Source of the DNA: Jaltomata sinuosa
Taxonomy: Eukaryota > Streptophyta > Magnoliopsida > Solanales > Solanaceae
Direction: 5' to 3'
NCBI GenBank assembly: GCA_003996215.1
Contig: QJPP01000828.1
Location: 300,390-364,389 of the forward strand
DNA: 64,000 bases
Part shown: positions 33,829 through 46,373 of the stretch, one piece after another
Numbering within the stretch: the stretch's first letter is position 1
Layout: the number at the start of each line of letters is the position of its first letter
The notes under the pieces: generated by a model
The model's input: the letters and a program-made list of their open reading frames with translations, nothing else
Told to the model about the DNA's origin: nothing
Databases searched by the model: none
Made by a program: the position numbers and the translations under genes

Positions 33829-36804
33829 ATGGAGACACATCAAGCCCCTTCAATTTTATGTAGTCTCTTTGTTATTGTGTTGATCCTTGTACCAGCTACA
33901 TCAGTGGCTGAACCAAGATCTCAGATAGTCCAGATCATATGTGGAAACAAAACGACGGTTTCTGTCCCAAATTTTGTAGGTACAATGGAAATTCTAAGTG
34001 ACAAAATGAGAACTAGGGGATATGGGGTAGCAGTTTTTGGCACTGAACCAGATATTAGCTATGGGCTTGGCCAATGCTATGGTGATCTTTCTTTACTCGA
34101 CTGTGTCTTATGCTATGCTGAAGCGCGAACCTTTCTTCCTCAATGCTTCCCTTATAACGAAGCGCGAATTTATCTTGATGGCTGCTTTATGCGACTGTGG
34201 AATTACAAGTTCTATGATCAGTATTTAGGTCCGGAGGACAGGCATGTATGTGGAAACAGGACCACAAAGGGTTCATTGTTCCAACAGAACGCTAGGCAAA
34301 CCGTTCAGCAAGCAGTTTCATATGCACTGAGTAATAATGGCTATGCGAGTGCTCAAGTGTCAGTGCCCGGGCCTTCCAATGAGACAGCTTATGTTCTTGC
34401 TGATTGCTGGAAGACGCTGAGCGCAAACTCCTGCACAGCTTGTTTGCAAAATGCATCTGCATCCATGTTGGGATGCTTGCCTTGGTCAGAAGGTAGAGCT
34501 CTGTACACTGGATGCTTCATGAGGTATTCTGATACAAATTTTCTCAATGATATTTCTGCCAGTAGAGGCTCGTCATCAGGAGGTAATCGTTACTCTTTTT
34601 TTGTCCTTGTTTACCTGTCATTTATCAACTGAACACGTAAGTTTGCTGATAAATGGTCTTTTATTTTTACTTTCGAATCATCGTATCGCAGGAAAAGTTG
34701 TAGTCGTTGTTGTTGTTAATTCCGTTGTCATTTTGGGAGTAGGTGTTTTCATTGGTATTTATGTCTGGAAGAAAAACCAAATCCAGAAGAAGAGGAGGAA
34801 AGGTAAATCCTTGAGTAGATTTCTCATACAATCACTCAACTTATGATAATTATCTCCGAAAGTCTCGTTTTAGCAAGATGCAAGTCCAAGGAATTACATT
34901 TGTTTACTTCCAAATCACCATATTGTAGAAAAGTGAGTTTTTGAGCTTGTCAGGTCCAAATGACGCGGTGAAAATCCTTCATGACAACATCTTGAACTTC
35001 AAGTATTCGACACTTGAAAAAGCCACAGGGTCATTTGATGAAGCCAACAAGCTGGGGCAAGGTGGATTTGGCACGGTTTATAAGGTACATAATGGCTGAA
35101 TGTAGTGCAATTCATATGTTGGAATTCGCCGATTGTCCATAACAGTAGCACAATACTACAAGTGCTCACGTCAAACCAAGTCTCAGGCGCGATTTGCTGT
35201 AGGGTGTTTTGGCAGATGGGAGAGAAATCGCTGTAAAAAGGCTGTCCTTCAACTACAAACACAGAGCTGCAGATTTTTATAACGAGGCTAACGTAATCAG
35301 TAGCGTCGAGCACAAGAATTTGGTACGGTTATTGGGATGCAACTGCTCCGGGCCGGAAAGCCTTCTTGTATATGAGCTCCTCCCTAACCAGAGTCTCGAT
35401 CGCTTCATCTTCGGTAAGTAACTGACTTTTCATTCTACTAATAGTTTGTTTGGACAAACTTCTGGGAACCCAAAGGTGCTTATTTTAGAGAGTTGAGGTG
35501 TATACCTAATCTTTTGGGCAAAAATATAAGTGTTTTCGAGTAGAAGTAGAAGCTGAAAAAGTAGCTTTTCTCCGAAAACACTTTTGGAACATTTTGGCCA
35601 AAAATAAATTATTCCTCTAGTACTGGCAGTGCTTTTCAAATTCATTAATCAAACACAATTGTTTTTAGCAGATGTATACCACTAGACAGTGTGCCTAGCA
35701 GCCTTTATTAATAATAAAAATAATCAACAGGGATAAGTACAAGAAAGGGGTCTAGGCCTTTCCGCAAAAATACTTTTAAAATAAATAGATTTTGTAATTT
35801 TCACCTATGTTGCTCGGACTCTCCAAAACTGATGCGCACCCGTGCCAGATCCTCCCAAAATGCACTACTTTTGGGAGAATGATTTTGTCACATATCTTGA
35901 TTCCTCTTAAAAATTGACAGACTCTACCAAAGGTAAAGATCTAAATTGGGAGAAAAGATTTAAGATAATTATAGGGACTGCAGAAGGTTTGGTATACCTA
36001 CACGAGAACACAAAGACTCGAATAATTCACAGAGACATAAAAGCAAGCAATATCCTGTTGGACTCGAGGTTCCGTGCAAAGATTGCTGATTTCGGGTTGG
36101 CCAGGTCATTCCAAGAAGACAGGAGTCACATAATCACTGTCATTGCTGGCACACTGTTAGTGTTATCTCATCTTCTAACTTTTCGCGTAAAAGTACACTA
36201 AAACACACAGACTAATATGGTCCAATAATGGATGACTTACCCTTTTCATGCAGAGGTCATATGGCTCCAGAATACTTAGCACGTGGTCGATTAACAGAAA
36301 AAGCAGACGTTTACAGCTTTGGAGTTCTTCTGCTAGAGATTGTTACTGGAAGACGAAATAACAAGAGCAAAGATGCCGAATATACAGTCAGCTTACTTTC
36401 CAATGTAATTTCTGATGATCAATCACTTCTACCTTGAACAAAATTTTCGATCTTGAAAAACATTTTTTGTTCATTGACAGGTGTGGGAGCACTTTCAACG
36501 CGGGATAGTGGAGGAACTGTTCGATCCGAATCTCATGTTGCATTACAACCCTACAATCAATGTGAAAAATGAGGTTGCGCGAGTTTTACATGTGGGACTT
36601 TTGTGCACTCAAGCTATCCCGACACTACGGCCATCCATGTCTAAGGCATTACAAATGTTCATCAAGAAAGAAGAAGAGTTGCCATCACCTACTAATCCAC
36701 CCTTTCTAGATGAGAACACCATGGGATTTCATGACCCTTCGCTTAGAGAAGGCGATTCTGCTTCGATTGCCAACTTATCTGACAGCTCTTTTTACCCCAG
36801 ATGA
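33829..36804 (+). CDS. Cysteine-rich receptor-like protein kinase, CRK2-like (CRK-2)
   Basis: Seven exons: 33829-34582, 34692-34802, 34954-35084, 35203-35413, 35921-36155, 36254-36404, 36481-36804; GT-AG introns; 638 aa. Exons 1-6 have the same lengths as in CRK-1; exon 7 is four codons shorter near the C-terminus. It has a signal peptide, two DUF26 domains with both cysteine motifs, one transmembrane helix and a full kinase (K344, E360, D441, D459, MAPE). One difference stands out: the GYMAPEY motif reads GHMAPEY (His483) in the activation segment, and LARG replaces IARG beside it. Catalytic residues are intact, so the kinase may still be active. Membrane receptor kinase; ligand unknown. Confidence 0.92.
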
Positions 36805-37164
36805 TGATACTCAAGTGCCCTGAAACTGGTAAGAAATCATAAGCATCATTTCGCCTCGTCTTCTTGAAGTAGACTTCATCATGATCGAGCTGTTAGCTAC
36901 AACGACAACACCTCTGTGATCCGAAAGAAGTTGGGGTCAGCTATATGAATTTGATCGAGCAGTTAGTTGCTTTAATAATTTTGTTCATAGCTAGAGATCT
37001 ATGTTTGGATCAATACACAATGTTTTCCCAAGGCTAGTAGAATATATAGGATGTGATGTAATTCAAACTAGGAATTGGAACCTAAAATTAAGAACAAGAA
37101 ATAAGGATAAAAGCAAGACACCAGTAAGAAATTAATAGACAATAATGGTTATATGAAAACTAAA

Positions 37165-37236
37165 ACCTTAAGATTCGAACTTTCACCATGTTGGTGAAAG
37201 TTCAGGTAGCCAACCAACTGAGCTACTAAGATTCCT
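37165..37236 (-). repeat. tRNA-like (SINE head-type) sequence, unit 2 copy
   Basis: Counterpart of 30050-30125, with A-box-like TAGCTCAGTTGGTTGGC and B-box-like AAGTTCGAATC on the minus strand. It lies 80 bp before the large LTR insertion. Confidence 0.5.
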
Positions 37237-38443
37237 TTAAATTAATTGGAATTTAGGATCTAGGATTTAGGTTTTACTTGGATTATCAAAGAAAGCACAT
37301 AGATGATAGATGTGTAATTGTAACGACCGGATCCGTCGTTATTTTAGAAACCACGATATCGCAAAGATTTTGAGAACGATTTAAAAATATTTTGTATTGA
37401 GTGGGGCGACGGGACAGAAAGTTTACAATTTTTTAAGTTTGGTCCGGGCTGACGTTGCTCCGCTTTAGCGGTATTTATTCTGCTATAGTGGATGGTTGTC
37501 CGCTATAGAAGGGTGACGGAAGGCAATAGCCTGTTGCGCGATTTTAAATAAAAGACTCCTCTTCAGTTGGGAAAGGTACGAGGGTTACTCCAAAAACCCT
37601 CCTAGGCTGCTCCAAGGCTTGGGAGCCATGAGGAGGAGGGATTTCAGCAAAAAAGACGCGAAACAATGGATTTCGAGATCGTTATCCAGCTGGGAATGCC
37701 TTCACGGAGTTAGAAAATGCATCGGAGACTGCTTGGTGTCCAGGTAGGCTAGGTTTTCTTTATTGAGTAGATTGACCCGCTTCTATTTCCTACTTGTTGT
37801 ATAGTTGAAAAGGAGAATCCATGCTTAGGCCTTCGGGCACGGAGTCTGGAGGAGAATTGATGTGGTTGAATTAGTTAATCTAGAATTGATTGAGTTGTGA
37901 TAATTTGTTGTGACATTTTGGGTCGTTATGATCAATTGAGTGTTGTGTGATGGTAAAATTTGAGGACTAGGGTGTCGAAAAGGTTCGGGGAACTGGAAAA
38001 CTGGGGTAACTACACCACAGGTTAAAGAAGGGATTCTCTGAAATGCTATTATAAAGAAACTGGAATGTCGTAATGGTTGAATTACCAGGGTTAGGGGAGG
38101 TCTCTCCCCAAGTTGTATTTCGGTCCTAGGAGGAGGGTGAGGATTGGGTGTATCTACTAGGTGTTAAGGGGCGAATTGGGCTTAATCTTCGGACGGGATT
38201 TAAGTTGAGTTTATGTATCCAAAATGGGGGTAGAGGATGGCTATTCATTTTTCATTATGCATTGTATGTTCGTGTGCTTTTGCTTAAGTATTGTATGAGT
38301 TGCATGCTTAGGAAATAGTTATGAATGTCTAAATGTCCGGATAACAGTCTTGTAAAATGGACTGGGTGTTATTGCTTGTTGGTTTACAAGTGTGTTATTT
38401 TTTTTCATTGTTTGTGACTATTGGATTTCTGTGTGACATTCGG

Positions 38444-38640
38444 TTGGCTCGGGTACCACGCCTGGTACAGGTTACTAAATGGTTGGCTCGGGTACCACGC
38501 CTGGTACAGGTTACTAAATGGTTGACTCGGGTACCACGCCTGGTACAGGTTACTATTTGGTTGGCTCGGGTACCACGCATGGTACAGAAATAATAAATAG
38601 TTGGCTCGGGTACCACGCCTTGTACGGGTTTATTTATTGA
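38444..38640. repeat. 39-bp tandem repeat, five copies
   Basis: Units begin at 38444, 38483, 38522, 38561 and 38601, each containing GGCTCGGGTACCACGCC. The last two are diverged. The repeat lies inside the outer LTR-like element; the open frames over it on both strands are a by-product of the 39-bp periodicity. Confidence 0.9.
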
Positions 38641-39156
38641 ATCGTTGTATTCTTTTGATGGTTCCATGAGTGGACCGGGTTGTGCTTCTTGAATTGTGAC
38701 TTTTGCATATGGCCCATGAGAGGCAGGTTTATTATATTGATATGTGTTTGGTCTTGGTGTAGATCGGGTTGTATGAGTAACACTTAGGTGTTGTTAAGGG
38801 GACCCTAGGGTGGGCCTGGATTGCGTAAAAGGTTATATCGACGTGTTATGATTATTGGGTATCGTCAATGGGGGTCAACTGTTATATGTGGTTGATAAGC
38901 TAGGAGGAAGACCGAGAGTCTGGAGTTGCATAGCTAATTAGTATTATCATGTTGGGGATTTGTCTTAGGGACCTCTGAGGGGTCCGGAATACTTGTTAGT
39001 AGCACCATGAGTGTGGTTGGTCTGGATTGGCAGTCATTGAGTTGTTACTGGGTGCCTAGTCATAGGGATTGGTTGAGTAGATGGAGTGGTAGTTCGGGTC
39101 TGTCCTTAGTGGTTGGACTAGTGTAAGGTGACTTGGGAAGTCTAAGGTTAAGGTGA

Positions 39157-42100
39157 TGTCGCGCCCCATTTTCCTCGCGGAAAAGCGGGATTCGACGTGA
39201 CAACTCTCTTTTGGGAAGAGAGCGTGAAGAGTCGCCACCTAACGAATTTAAGGCGCGTTAGGGCACCGTTCTAACTAATTACAATTAAATTAGATTTTTA
39301 TTTTAAGTCTACGCAACCAGAGAATCGGGTAAGGGTTCAGGTTACCTCGAAAGGAAGGTGTTAAGCACCTTTCGAGGTCCACAAATGTGGGTCCCTGCCG
39401 AATTCGTTATTTATGTGGGAATAGGTGATAAATAATAGGTCGATTAATTAAACTAAAGACTATGTAATTAAACAAGTAAAACTTCATTTAAAACAAGCAT
39501 TTAAGTCAACTTAATTACTAAAATCTAAATGAGAAAATCATGCATGAATTAACGCAAGTAAATAAATAAACGAAAAATCAGATAAGCGAGAAGCCAGAAG
39601 TGACACAATGATATAGGAAAAGGGACCTAATTACTCAGTGACTTAGTTAACTACCCCAAACAAATAAAAAGAAACAAACTTAGGTTAATTTTAACCTATT
39701 CGGATCAGCGCCCGGCTTATTATCGGAGACAATTCCAAAGACATTGTCGTATTCTGCTCGGGTCAATTTCCATCATATCCGCCTATCTACCCGCCTAAGT
39801 TGGTTATTAAGATTATTATCCTAAGAGCGCACTAAACAAATGAAAAATACTAACGCGTCTTAAGATGCCTACCCGTCCCGACTTAATGTCCAAGAGGCAT
39901 TTGAACTTACTATTTGGATATGGGACTAGACAAATAAAATCTTAGGTTTCCTAATTAGACACGGAAAAGCGTCAAGCAAAATGTGCAGAAAATTTATTAA
40001 TTAAATCTTATGAGCATGATATCTAAATGAAATAATGTACTGAAACAAATTTAAATCCTATAGGCATGCTATCTAAATGATTTAGCATGTTGAGCTTATT
40101 TAGTCCTATAAACATGGTAACTACTTAGTAAAAAAAAATGCTGAAACATACTGAACCCGATTTAGCATTTTGAAACAGCCTCTAACATGCTGTACTGATT
40201 TTAACATGATGAAACAGTTTCAACGTGCTGAATCCTATAGGCATGATTTCTAGTCGTGGTATATGCAGAAACTGAATTAACCCTATAGGCGTGCTATCTA
40301 AAATACGCAGAACACTGATGCTGAAATCTATTTTAAACTAGACATGATTCTGATTTTGTTTAAAGATGAAGCGGATTTTAAACATGGTAACTAACTTTGT
40401 TATTTATATGCTGAAATTGATTTTTTACAACTTAAAACATGGTAGCTAACTATCATAAATGCTGAAACATATTTTATCTTATAAACATGGCAACTAAACA
40501 GAACCGAGAACTGACTTTATAGTAATCCTTATTTTTGACTTGCGAAAACTAATTTAATCATGCTGAGATTGATAAACAAGTAACTTAATATGCTGAAACA
40601 GGTTTTAACATGCTGAAACTACTTTTAACATCCGAATCGTTACCTATTTTATTTTAAAGATGCCTAAACTGATGTTAACATGCTAAAACGATGGCCAAAT
40701 AATTTTAGAAGGCCGAAATGAATTTGACTTATAGGCGTGATTTCTGATTTTAAAACTTAAAACACGTCTTCTAACAAACAATATTAATACAACTCCTATA
40801 GGCATAATTTCTAACAAACGAGATTAATAGAAATCCTATAGGCATGATTTTTACGGTTTACAATTAAAGCAAGTAGCACGTAGTTTACCCCTCCCCCATA
40901 GCAACCCCTAGAGTATTTCATTTATTATCAAAGTTTATACAATAATATTACAGACCCAAAAGAATAAATATAAAAACATAATAAAATTGATAAAGACTAA
41001 AGCTATAAAGATCTCCCAATCCAAGGAACTCTTCACTGTAGAACCCATCTTCTAACAGAGACCTGTCAAATATATCATACATAGGATTCGGAGGATCTAA
41101 TACAACCCCTGAAATCATCCCTCAACATATCAAGTTCCTGAGAATCTCAAGGATTCTAGGCAGTGCTTATGCCAAGGGTAGGGATGCATTAAGACCTCCG
41201 TTTTTAAACAAGTAACAAGAAAACACGTACAGGCAGATAATTATATAAACTAACAAACGATCAATGTAAAACAAGATTTACTCAACTTTCACAAGCAACA
41301 GTAGCAGATTAAGACTTCAAACTTATAGACATTTCTATAATGATTCTCAGATTTTGACACAGAAGTATCAAAAGACATACCTAATTTCTTCCATTCAAAA
41401 CTGTTTAGAATAATAATAGATGAACGTCGATGGAGTAAAGTATGCATTCTGAACTACACAGTAACCACACATATAAAACGAAGTACTAACCGGTTAGCCG
41501 CAAATGACAAGAAAAATACTCAAGACAACACTTAGTAATCAGCAAGCTGCCCCGCCAGAAAGAGGAACTTTAGAATATAAGTAGTAGTCGTGTTTTTCCC
41601 GTCCCCTCATGAATGAGAAAGAAACTGTCTTTTATAGTTAAAGAATAGGACTTGAATTAAGGAAGGGAATAATTTTTTAAGAGGGAATTAAGGGGATTCT
41701 TGCTGTAATTACAATAACAGAATCAATTAATCATTGATTTACCATAAAAAAGAGAGTGAATACAAGGATGAATAAAATCAAGCAAAGGAAATCTTTTCCT
41801 TAATTAACACACATAATCAATTAGAATAAAAACGAGTTTGACTTTACCATAACTAAACAAATAACTAGGTTGTCAATAATAAAATCACTTCCCAGAATCA
41901 AGTAATTGAAACAATTAAGTCAACACATGCCAGAATTATCCAAGTACTAAGGCTACTCCAAAATTTGAAATAGGAAATACAGAACAATCCAAGGGATGAT
42001 GACATGTTGTTATCAATCAATTACCCAAGTTTACCAAGAATAACCAAGTACTACAGTCCTCTCAATCCAACTAACAATCCTATTAAGGAAATGTGATCAA

Positions 42101-43744
42101 TTAGAGTGATAAGGCATGCTGAATTTCACCAAGCAAATCAAGGCTCAAATCTGCTTCAATTTGAACTAAGCTATCAAAATTGCTAGAAATAAACAAGTAC
42201 CCAAGTCTGGCTTACTCATTTAAGGAGAGCACACATCAATCAGGCCTGTACTGAGTCAATTGTGACTTAAAATAATCAAATAATGAGCATGGAGGATTTC
42301 AAATCACATAGTAAATTGAGAAACAGAATCATAGCAATTTATACAAACAGACCATATAAGACCCTTCTTAGAACTAAGCATAATTCCCAAGCTATGAATA
42401 AAATTGCATCCCGACAATAAAGTATGGCTTAACGTGTAGAACATGCCAGAGCGATGAAGGGCAGTAAGCAGAGGAAAACCAAACCAATCCAAACTTAAGT
42501 CATGAAGCAGCAAATTAGAAATTAAATCCAATACAAAACGATTCATCAGGTTTCAGGTTTAGAACAAAATAACAGTAATCCAACACACTTATACATCAAC
42601 TTTACCAACAAAACAACCACATAATCAAATTTTCAGAATTAGACTAGAAGTAAGATTTTCCACATATCGTAATAGGCAGCCAAACCCAAATAAAATTAAA
42701 CGACCATGCATAAACACTCACAATAGGGTTTTGGATCTCAGCACCTGTTACCGTGAAAGACGATACGCTCGAACACAAAAGAAATGAATTCCAAGTTAGA
42801 TCTCAATTGGATTTACCAGATTCATTGTATGGCTCGTCGGAGTCCTCCGCCGTTCATCGGAGAAAAGTAAAAACCTTTGGGTTTTGGGGTGAGGGTTTCG
42901 CCGGTAGTTCATCGGAGAAACAAGAAACTTTTGGGGTTTTGGGCGGAGTTCGGGTGGCTGTTTGGTAGTGATTTTTTGGTGAAGATGAAGAGATGATGGT
43001 GGTGTTCATGGGGTTTGGTCGGGTTTCACTGGTGGTACGTGGCGGGATTGTTGGTGGGGTTCCGGTGGATGAGAGTTGAAGGGGAAGAGAGGAGATGGCC
43101 AGCGGTGGTGGGGTTTTGGTTGTCTGACGTGGAGATGAAGAAGTGAATGGGGGTGGCGGCTGGTTCGGAGCAGCAGTGAAGGAGGTGGAGGATGAGGCGG
43201 TCGTTTGGTGGCTGGTGGGGGGAGAAGTGAAAAAATCAAGGTTAGGGTTTTGGGGGGGTGTGTTTGTTTAAGAAGGAAAGAAGAAAGGGTTTGATCTCGG
43301 CCGTTGATCGTATTAGATCAACGGTTGAGATTGGATTAGACTTTGGGATTTAAAATTGGGCCAATTTAGTTCAATTTAGGCTAAAATTGAAATAAATTGG
43401 GTAGAAAGGAGGCTAGGATTTAAATAATTTGAGATTAGAAATTGAATTCGGACGGCTATTTAATAAACAAACTACTACGTATATAAAATTTAGTAGATAA
43501 AATAATAATCAACGATAATTATCAAAAGATAAATTATTTTAACAAAAGAATAAATTACGTATATGACATGTAATATCATATGAAATTTATGATTAAAAAT
43601 AGTAATAATAGAGAATAATTATATATTTATATTAATACGTAATTTATCAAGTAAAATTTAAAATAAATTAATATTTAAAATAATTATTATTATTAGAATA
43701 ACAGCCCGAGAAATGTATAGGGAGGTCAAAATTGGGTGTCAACA
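39157..43744. mobile_element. Nested long LTR-like element (4588 bp), non-coding
   Basis: It starts TGTCGCGCCCCATTTTCC and ends TTGGGTGTCAACA, flanked by identical GGTGA at 39152-39156 and 43745-43749. It contains no pol domains. The interior has repeated CCTATAGGCATGATTTCTA-like and ATGCTGAAAC-like motifs between about 39990 and 40860 and a G-rich segment at about 42720-43260. Length and style fit a solo LTR of an Ogre/Tat-type retrotransposon, which have LTRs of several kb; a non-autonomous LARD is the alternative. Confidence 0.7.
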
Positions 43745-45179
43745 GGTGACTTGGGAAATCTAAGATTAAGGTGACTGGGGAAGTCTAGGTGATAAGTGTG
43801 ACTCGAGGAGTCCTAGGAGTCCGGGTGTAGAGTCCCGAGTGAGGGAGTTGGCAGCGGAAGAATTAGGCAGGCTTGGGTTGATGTTGGGGTGGATAAAGGT
43901 GGATGTTGGAGGATGGAACTATCGGAGTTATTTATATGTTTTCCCTTGATTTTCTTAAATGATGGTACGAGTGGATTCGGGTCGACCGATGATGCCTACC
44001 AGTACGTATGTTTGTACTGATTCTACTCTTGCTATACCTTTTGGGTATAATCTGGTTGCAGGGTTGGTGATGTTTCATAGGTACACGATGATGGAAATCT
44101 CCAGCAGCTCCTACTTCTTGTTTCTATGGTGGAGTTGTGTCCTTTTCATTTGAATTGTATTACTCTTGTAGTAGCTCTTGTATCGGCTTAGACTAGATCC
44201 TAGGAGGGGTAGTTCAAGTTGTAAAACTGTTTTATTGTGTTCATTGCAAAAAGTGTTTATCCTGAAATAAAAGATTGCAATAGTTTCTATGAATTAAAAA
44301 GAGGATTTTTATGATTACACTTGGTTTTTCCGTATTTACCTGTTGGGACGGGTGGTAAGGGTTCGTCTATCTAGGTGCATAGAGTAGGCGTCTGCACGGC
44401 CCGGTAGATTGAGTCGTGACAGTAATAATATGTTTTTTTATTGTTGGAAGCTTAATATTCACAAAACATGTCAAACAATTTCACTTTATTTGAAAATTAA
44501 TATTTGGCCATAAAAATTACAAATGTCATTTGAAGTATTTCAAATTTGGAAAACAGCTTATTAACATGTTGTCCAATTCATTTTTCACTTTTCACTTTTC
44601 ACTTTTGAAAAAGGCCCTTGTTGACTTCCCAAGTCTTTCTTTTGAAAAATCCACACAAATAATATTCTTCCACAACTTTCCTCTTGTTGACTTCTCTCAC
44701 AAAAAAAAATACACAAATGTCATGGTGAAAGTGATAAATACATTTTTATATATTTTTTATCTTAATTTATGTAACACAGTTTAAATTTTGAGAGTTAAAT
44801 AGTTTAATTTTGATCGTAAATTGAGGCATGAAATCTTTAAGCTTTTTGAAATAAAATTTACATATTTGAAAATTACGTAAAAAGTATTATGTCATAATAA
44901 TTGATAATTTAAAATATTTAAAACATACATATGAAAAAAAAAATACAGTCAAAGAAATACTTGTTTGACTCTCGAAAACGAAAGGTGTCACATAAACTGA
45001 GACGGGAGAGTATTTAATTAAAAATTTTGGTTCGAGTCTCCTTATGAAACACTAGCTTTACCTACAATGTAAATTTCTCGGTACTAATTCGAATTTAATC
45101 GAACTCTAATACGGATATCCAACACCAGATTGGAAAACCAAAAGAAGTTGGTGTAAAAAGGACTTTTCTCACAAAACGA

Positions 45180-45431
45180 TCCATTAAGGACTGCATTTTC
45201 TTCCCTTCCTCTCTGCTTCATCATCACTCTGTTTCTACAAGTCTACAACTTTGACTGCAGCTCATCAGTTTGCACCGGGCGATCTCTTTTTCCGATTAAA
45301 AATTCGGAAAATTCAGATTTAGTCGGATTCCAATACGGATACTTGATGCTGAGTTAGGAAGCCGAAAAGAGTAAAAGAAACCTCTCACAAATTCTGGTAA
45401 ATTCAGACTGTTCGATGCTCAGAAGGACTTT
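45180..45431 (+). other. Predicted leader exon of CRK-3
   Basis: Third copy of the conserved leader block. ATG at 45415, donor GTGAGT at 45432, acceptor ending at 46807, giving the same in-frame extension into METHQ. The leader intron would be 1376 bp and contains the hAT MITE at 45868-46373. Confidence 0.48.
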
Positions 45432-45867
45432 GTGAGTGTTCTTTTCTTCTTACTTCTCGTAGATATTTGAACTATCACTTTTTTGCGAGTTTCACATTGC
45501 AATTATTAGTTGTTATTCCCTTTTCCTACCTGAATTTCCTAGTTGAGTAGATGTTGATACTTTGGCCTAATTTACTTCGAGGTGTGTTTTACCTAATATA
45601 ATAGTTCAGGAGGGAACAACTAATAATTGAGGTGTAAAACTCGCGAAAAAATGATAGTTCAGGTGTATTTTTATGTTAACTCGATTTCTTATTTCGTTTT
45701 CACTAAGATGCAAATTGCAACGATTATGTCTCAGATTCATCATAGAACAATTATCCAATTTGTTTTTTTTTCTTTTTTCTTTTTTGTTCTGTCTTAGTTT
45801 ACTCGGAATTTTGGTAAGCGTATATGAAAAAAAGAGAAAATCTTTAATAATTATGGTGAGTGATAAG

Positions 45868-46373
45868 CAGGTGCGGACCCACGTACAGGTTACCGGGTGT
45901 TCGAGCACCCATTGACTCCGACCAAGCACCCATTGACACTAAAGCTTGATGGGTGCGCTGGTTGGGCTGCCAAAATTAAGGCTGTTAGTGGTACTTAGGT
46001 GAGGCAGTTATTTTGGACTTTTTTTTTTTTTATTAGTCTCCTTTTCTTTTTTTAATTTCTTTGCTTAATTAAAGTGAACTTTATAATTTCCTTCTACGTT
46101 TATGTAGTTTCTTGTGACAGAGAAAGAGAAAAAAAAATCATTGTCCAATCAATTCTCTTTGTTTTTTTTATTTGCTAAGAAAATTTTCAAACTAATTCAT
46201 TTTTTTCTTTCAAAAAGTGATTTTTTTTGGAAATGGTAAATATTAATTGTAATTTTTTCATTAAGTTTTTAAACTATCGTGTTTAAATAATTGGGTTTAT
46301 ACTATGTGATTTATAGCTATTGTATATTACATAAGTGAGCACCCACAAACATAAAATCCTGGATCCGCCACTG
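45868..46373. mobile_element. hAT-type non-autonomous element (506 bp) with 8-bp TSD
   Basis: It starts CAGGTGCGGACCC and ends GGATCCGCCACTG, flanked by identical GTGATAAG at 45860-45867 and 46374-46381. Unoccupied versions of the site occur in unit 1 (about 25434) and in the duplicated segment at about 46754. It has no coding capacity. Confidence 0.85.

Larger units (their letters stand above)
37319..44421. mobile_element. Large solo-LTR-like element (about 2.5 kb) hosting a nested element
   Basis: It starts TGTAACGACCGG and ends GAGTCGTGACA, flanked by identical GTAAT at 37314-37318 and 44422-44426. Unit 1 retains the empty site at about 30222 (GTGTAATAAGATG). Removing the nested 39157-43744 element and its TSD leaves about 2510 bp with no coding domains, consistent with a solo LTR of a long-LTR Ty3/gypsy element (Tekay/Del-like ends). 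The lineage is inferred from the terminal sequence only. Confidence 0.75.
30500..44640. repeat. CRK segmental duplication, unit 2
   Basis: Collinear with unit 1 but enlarged by a copia fragment (31871 to about 33180) and by a 7.1-kb nested LTR insertion (37319-44421) in its 3' flank. A Stowaway-like right end (GAGACGGAGGGAG, to 30942) lies near its start. Confidence 0.72.

Noticed and set aside
38444..38640. Possible CRISPR-like regular array
   Set aside because: The units are contiguous 39-bp tandem repeats without unique spacers in a plant genome; not CRISPR.
38357..38667. Overlapping open frames on both strands with repeated amino-acid motifs
   Set aside because: They arise from the 39-bp tandem repeat, whose length is divisible by three, inside an LTR-like element.
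42753..43239. Open frames in the G-rich segment of the nested element
   Set aside because: Low-complexity Pro/His- or Gly/Ser-rich translations inside a non-coding LTR-like element, with no domain.
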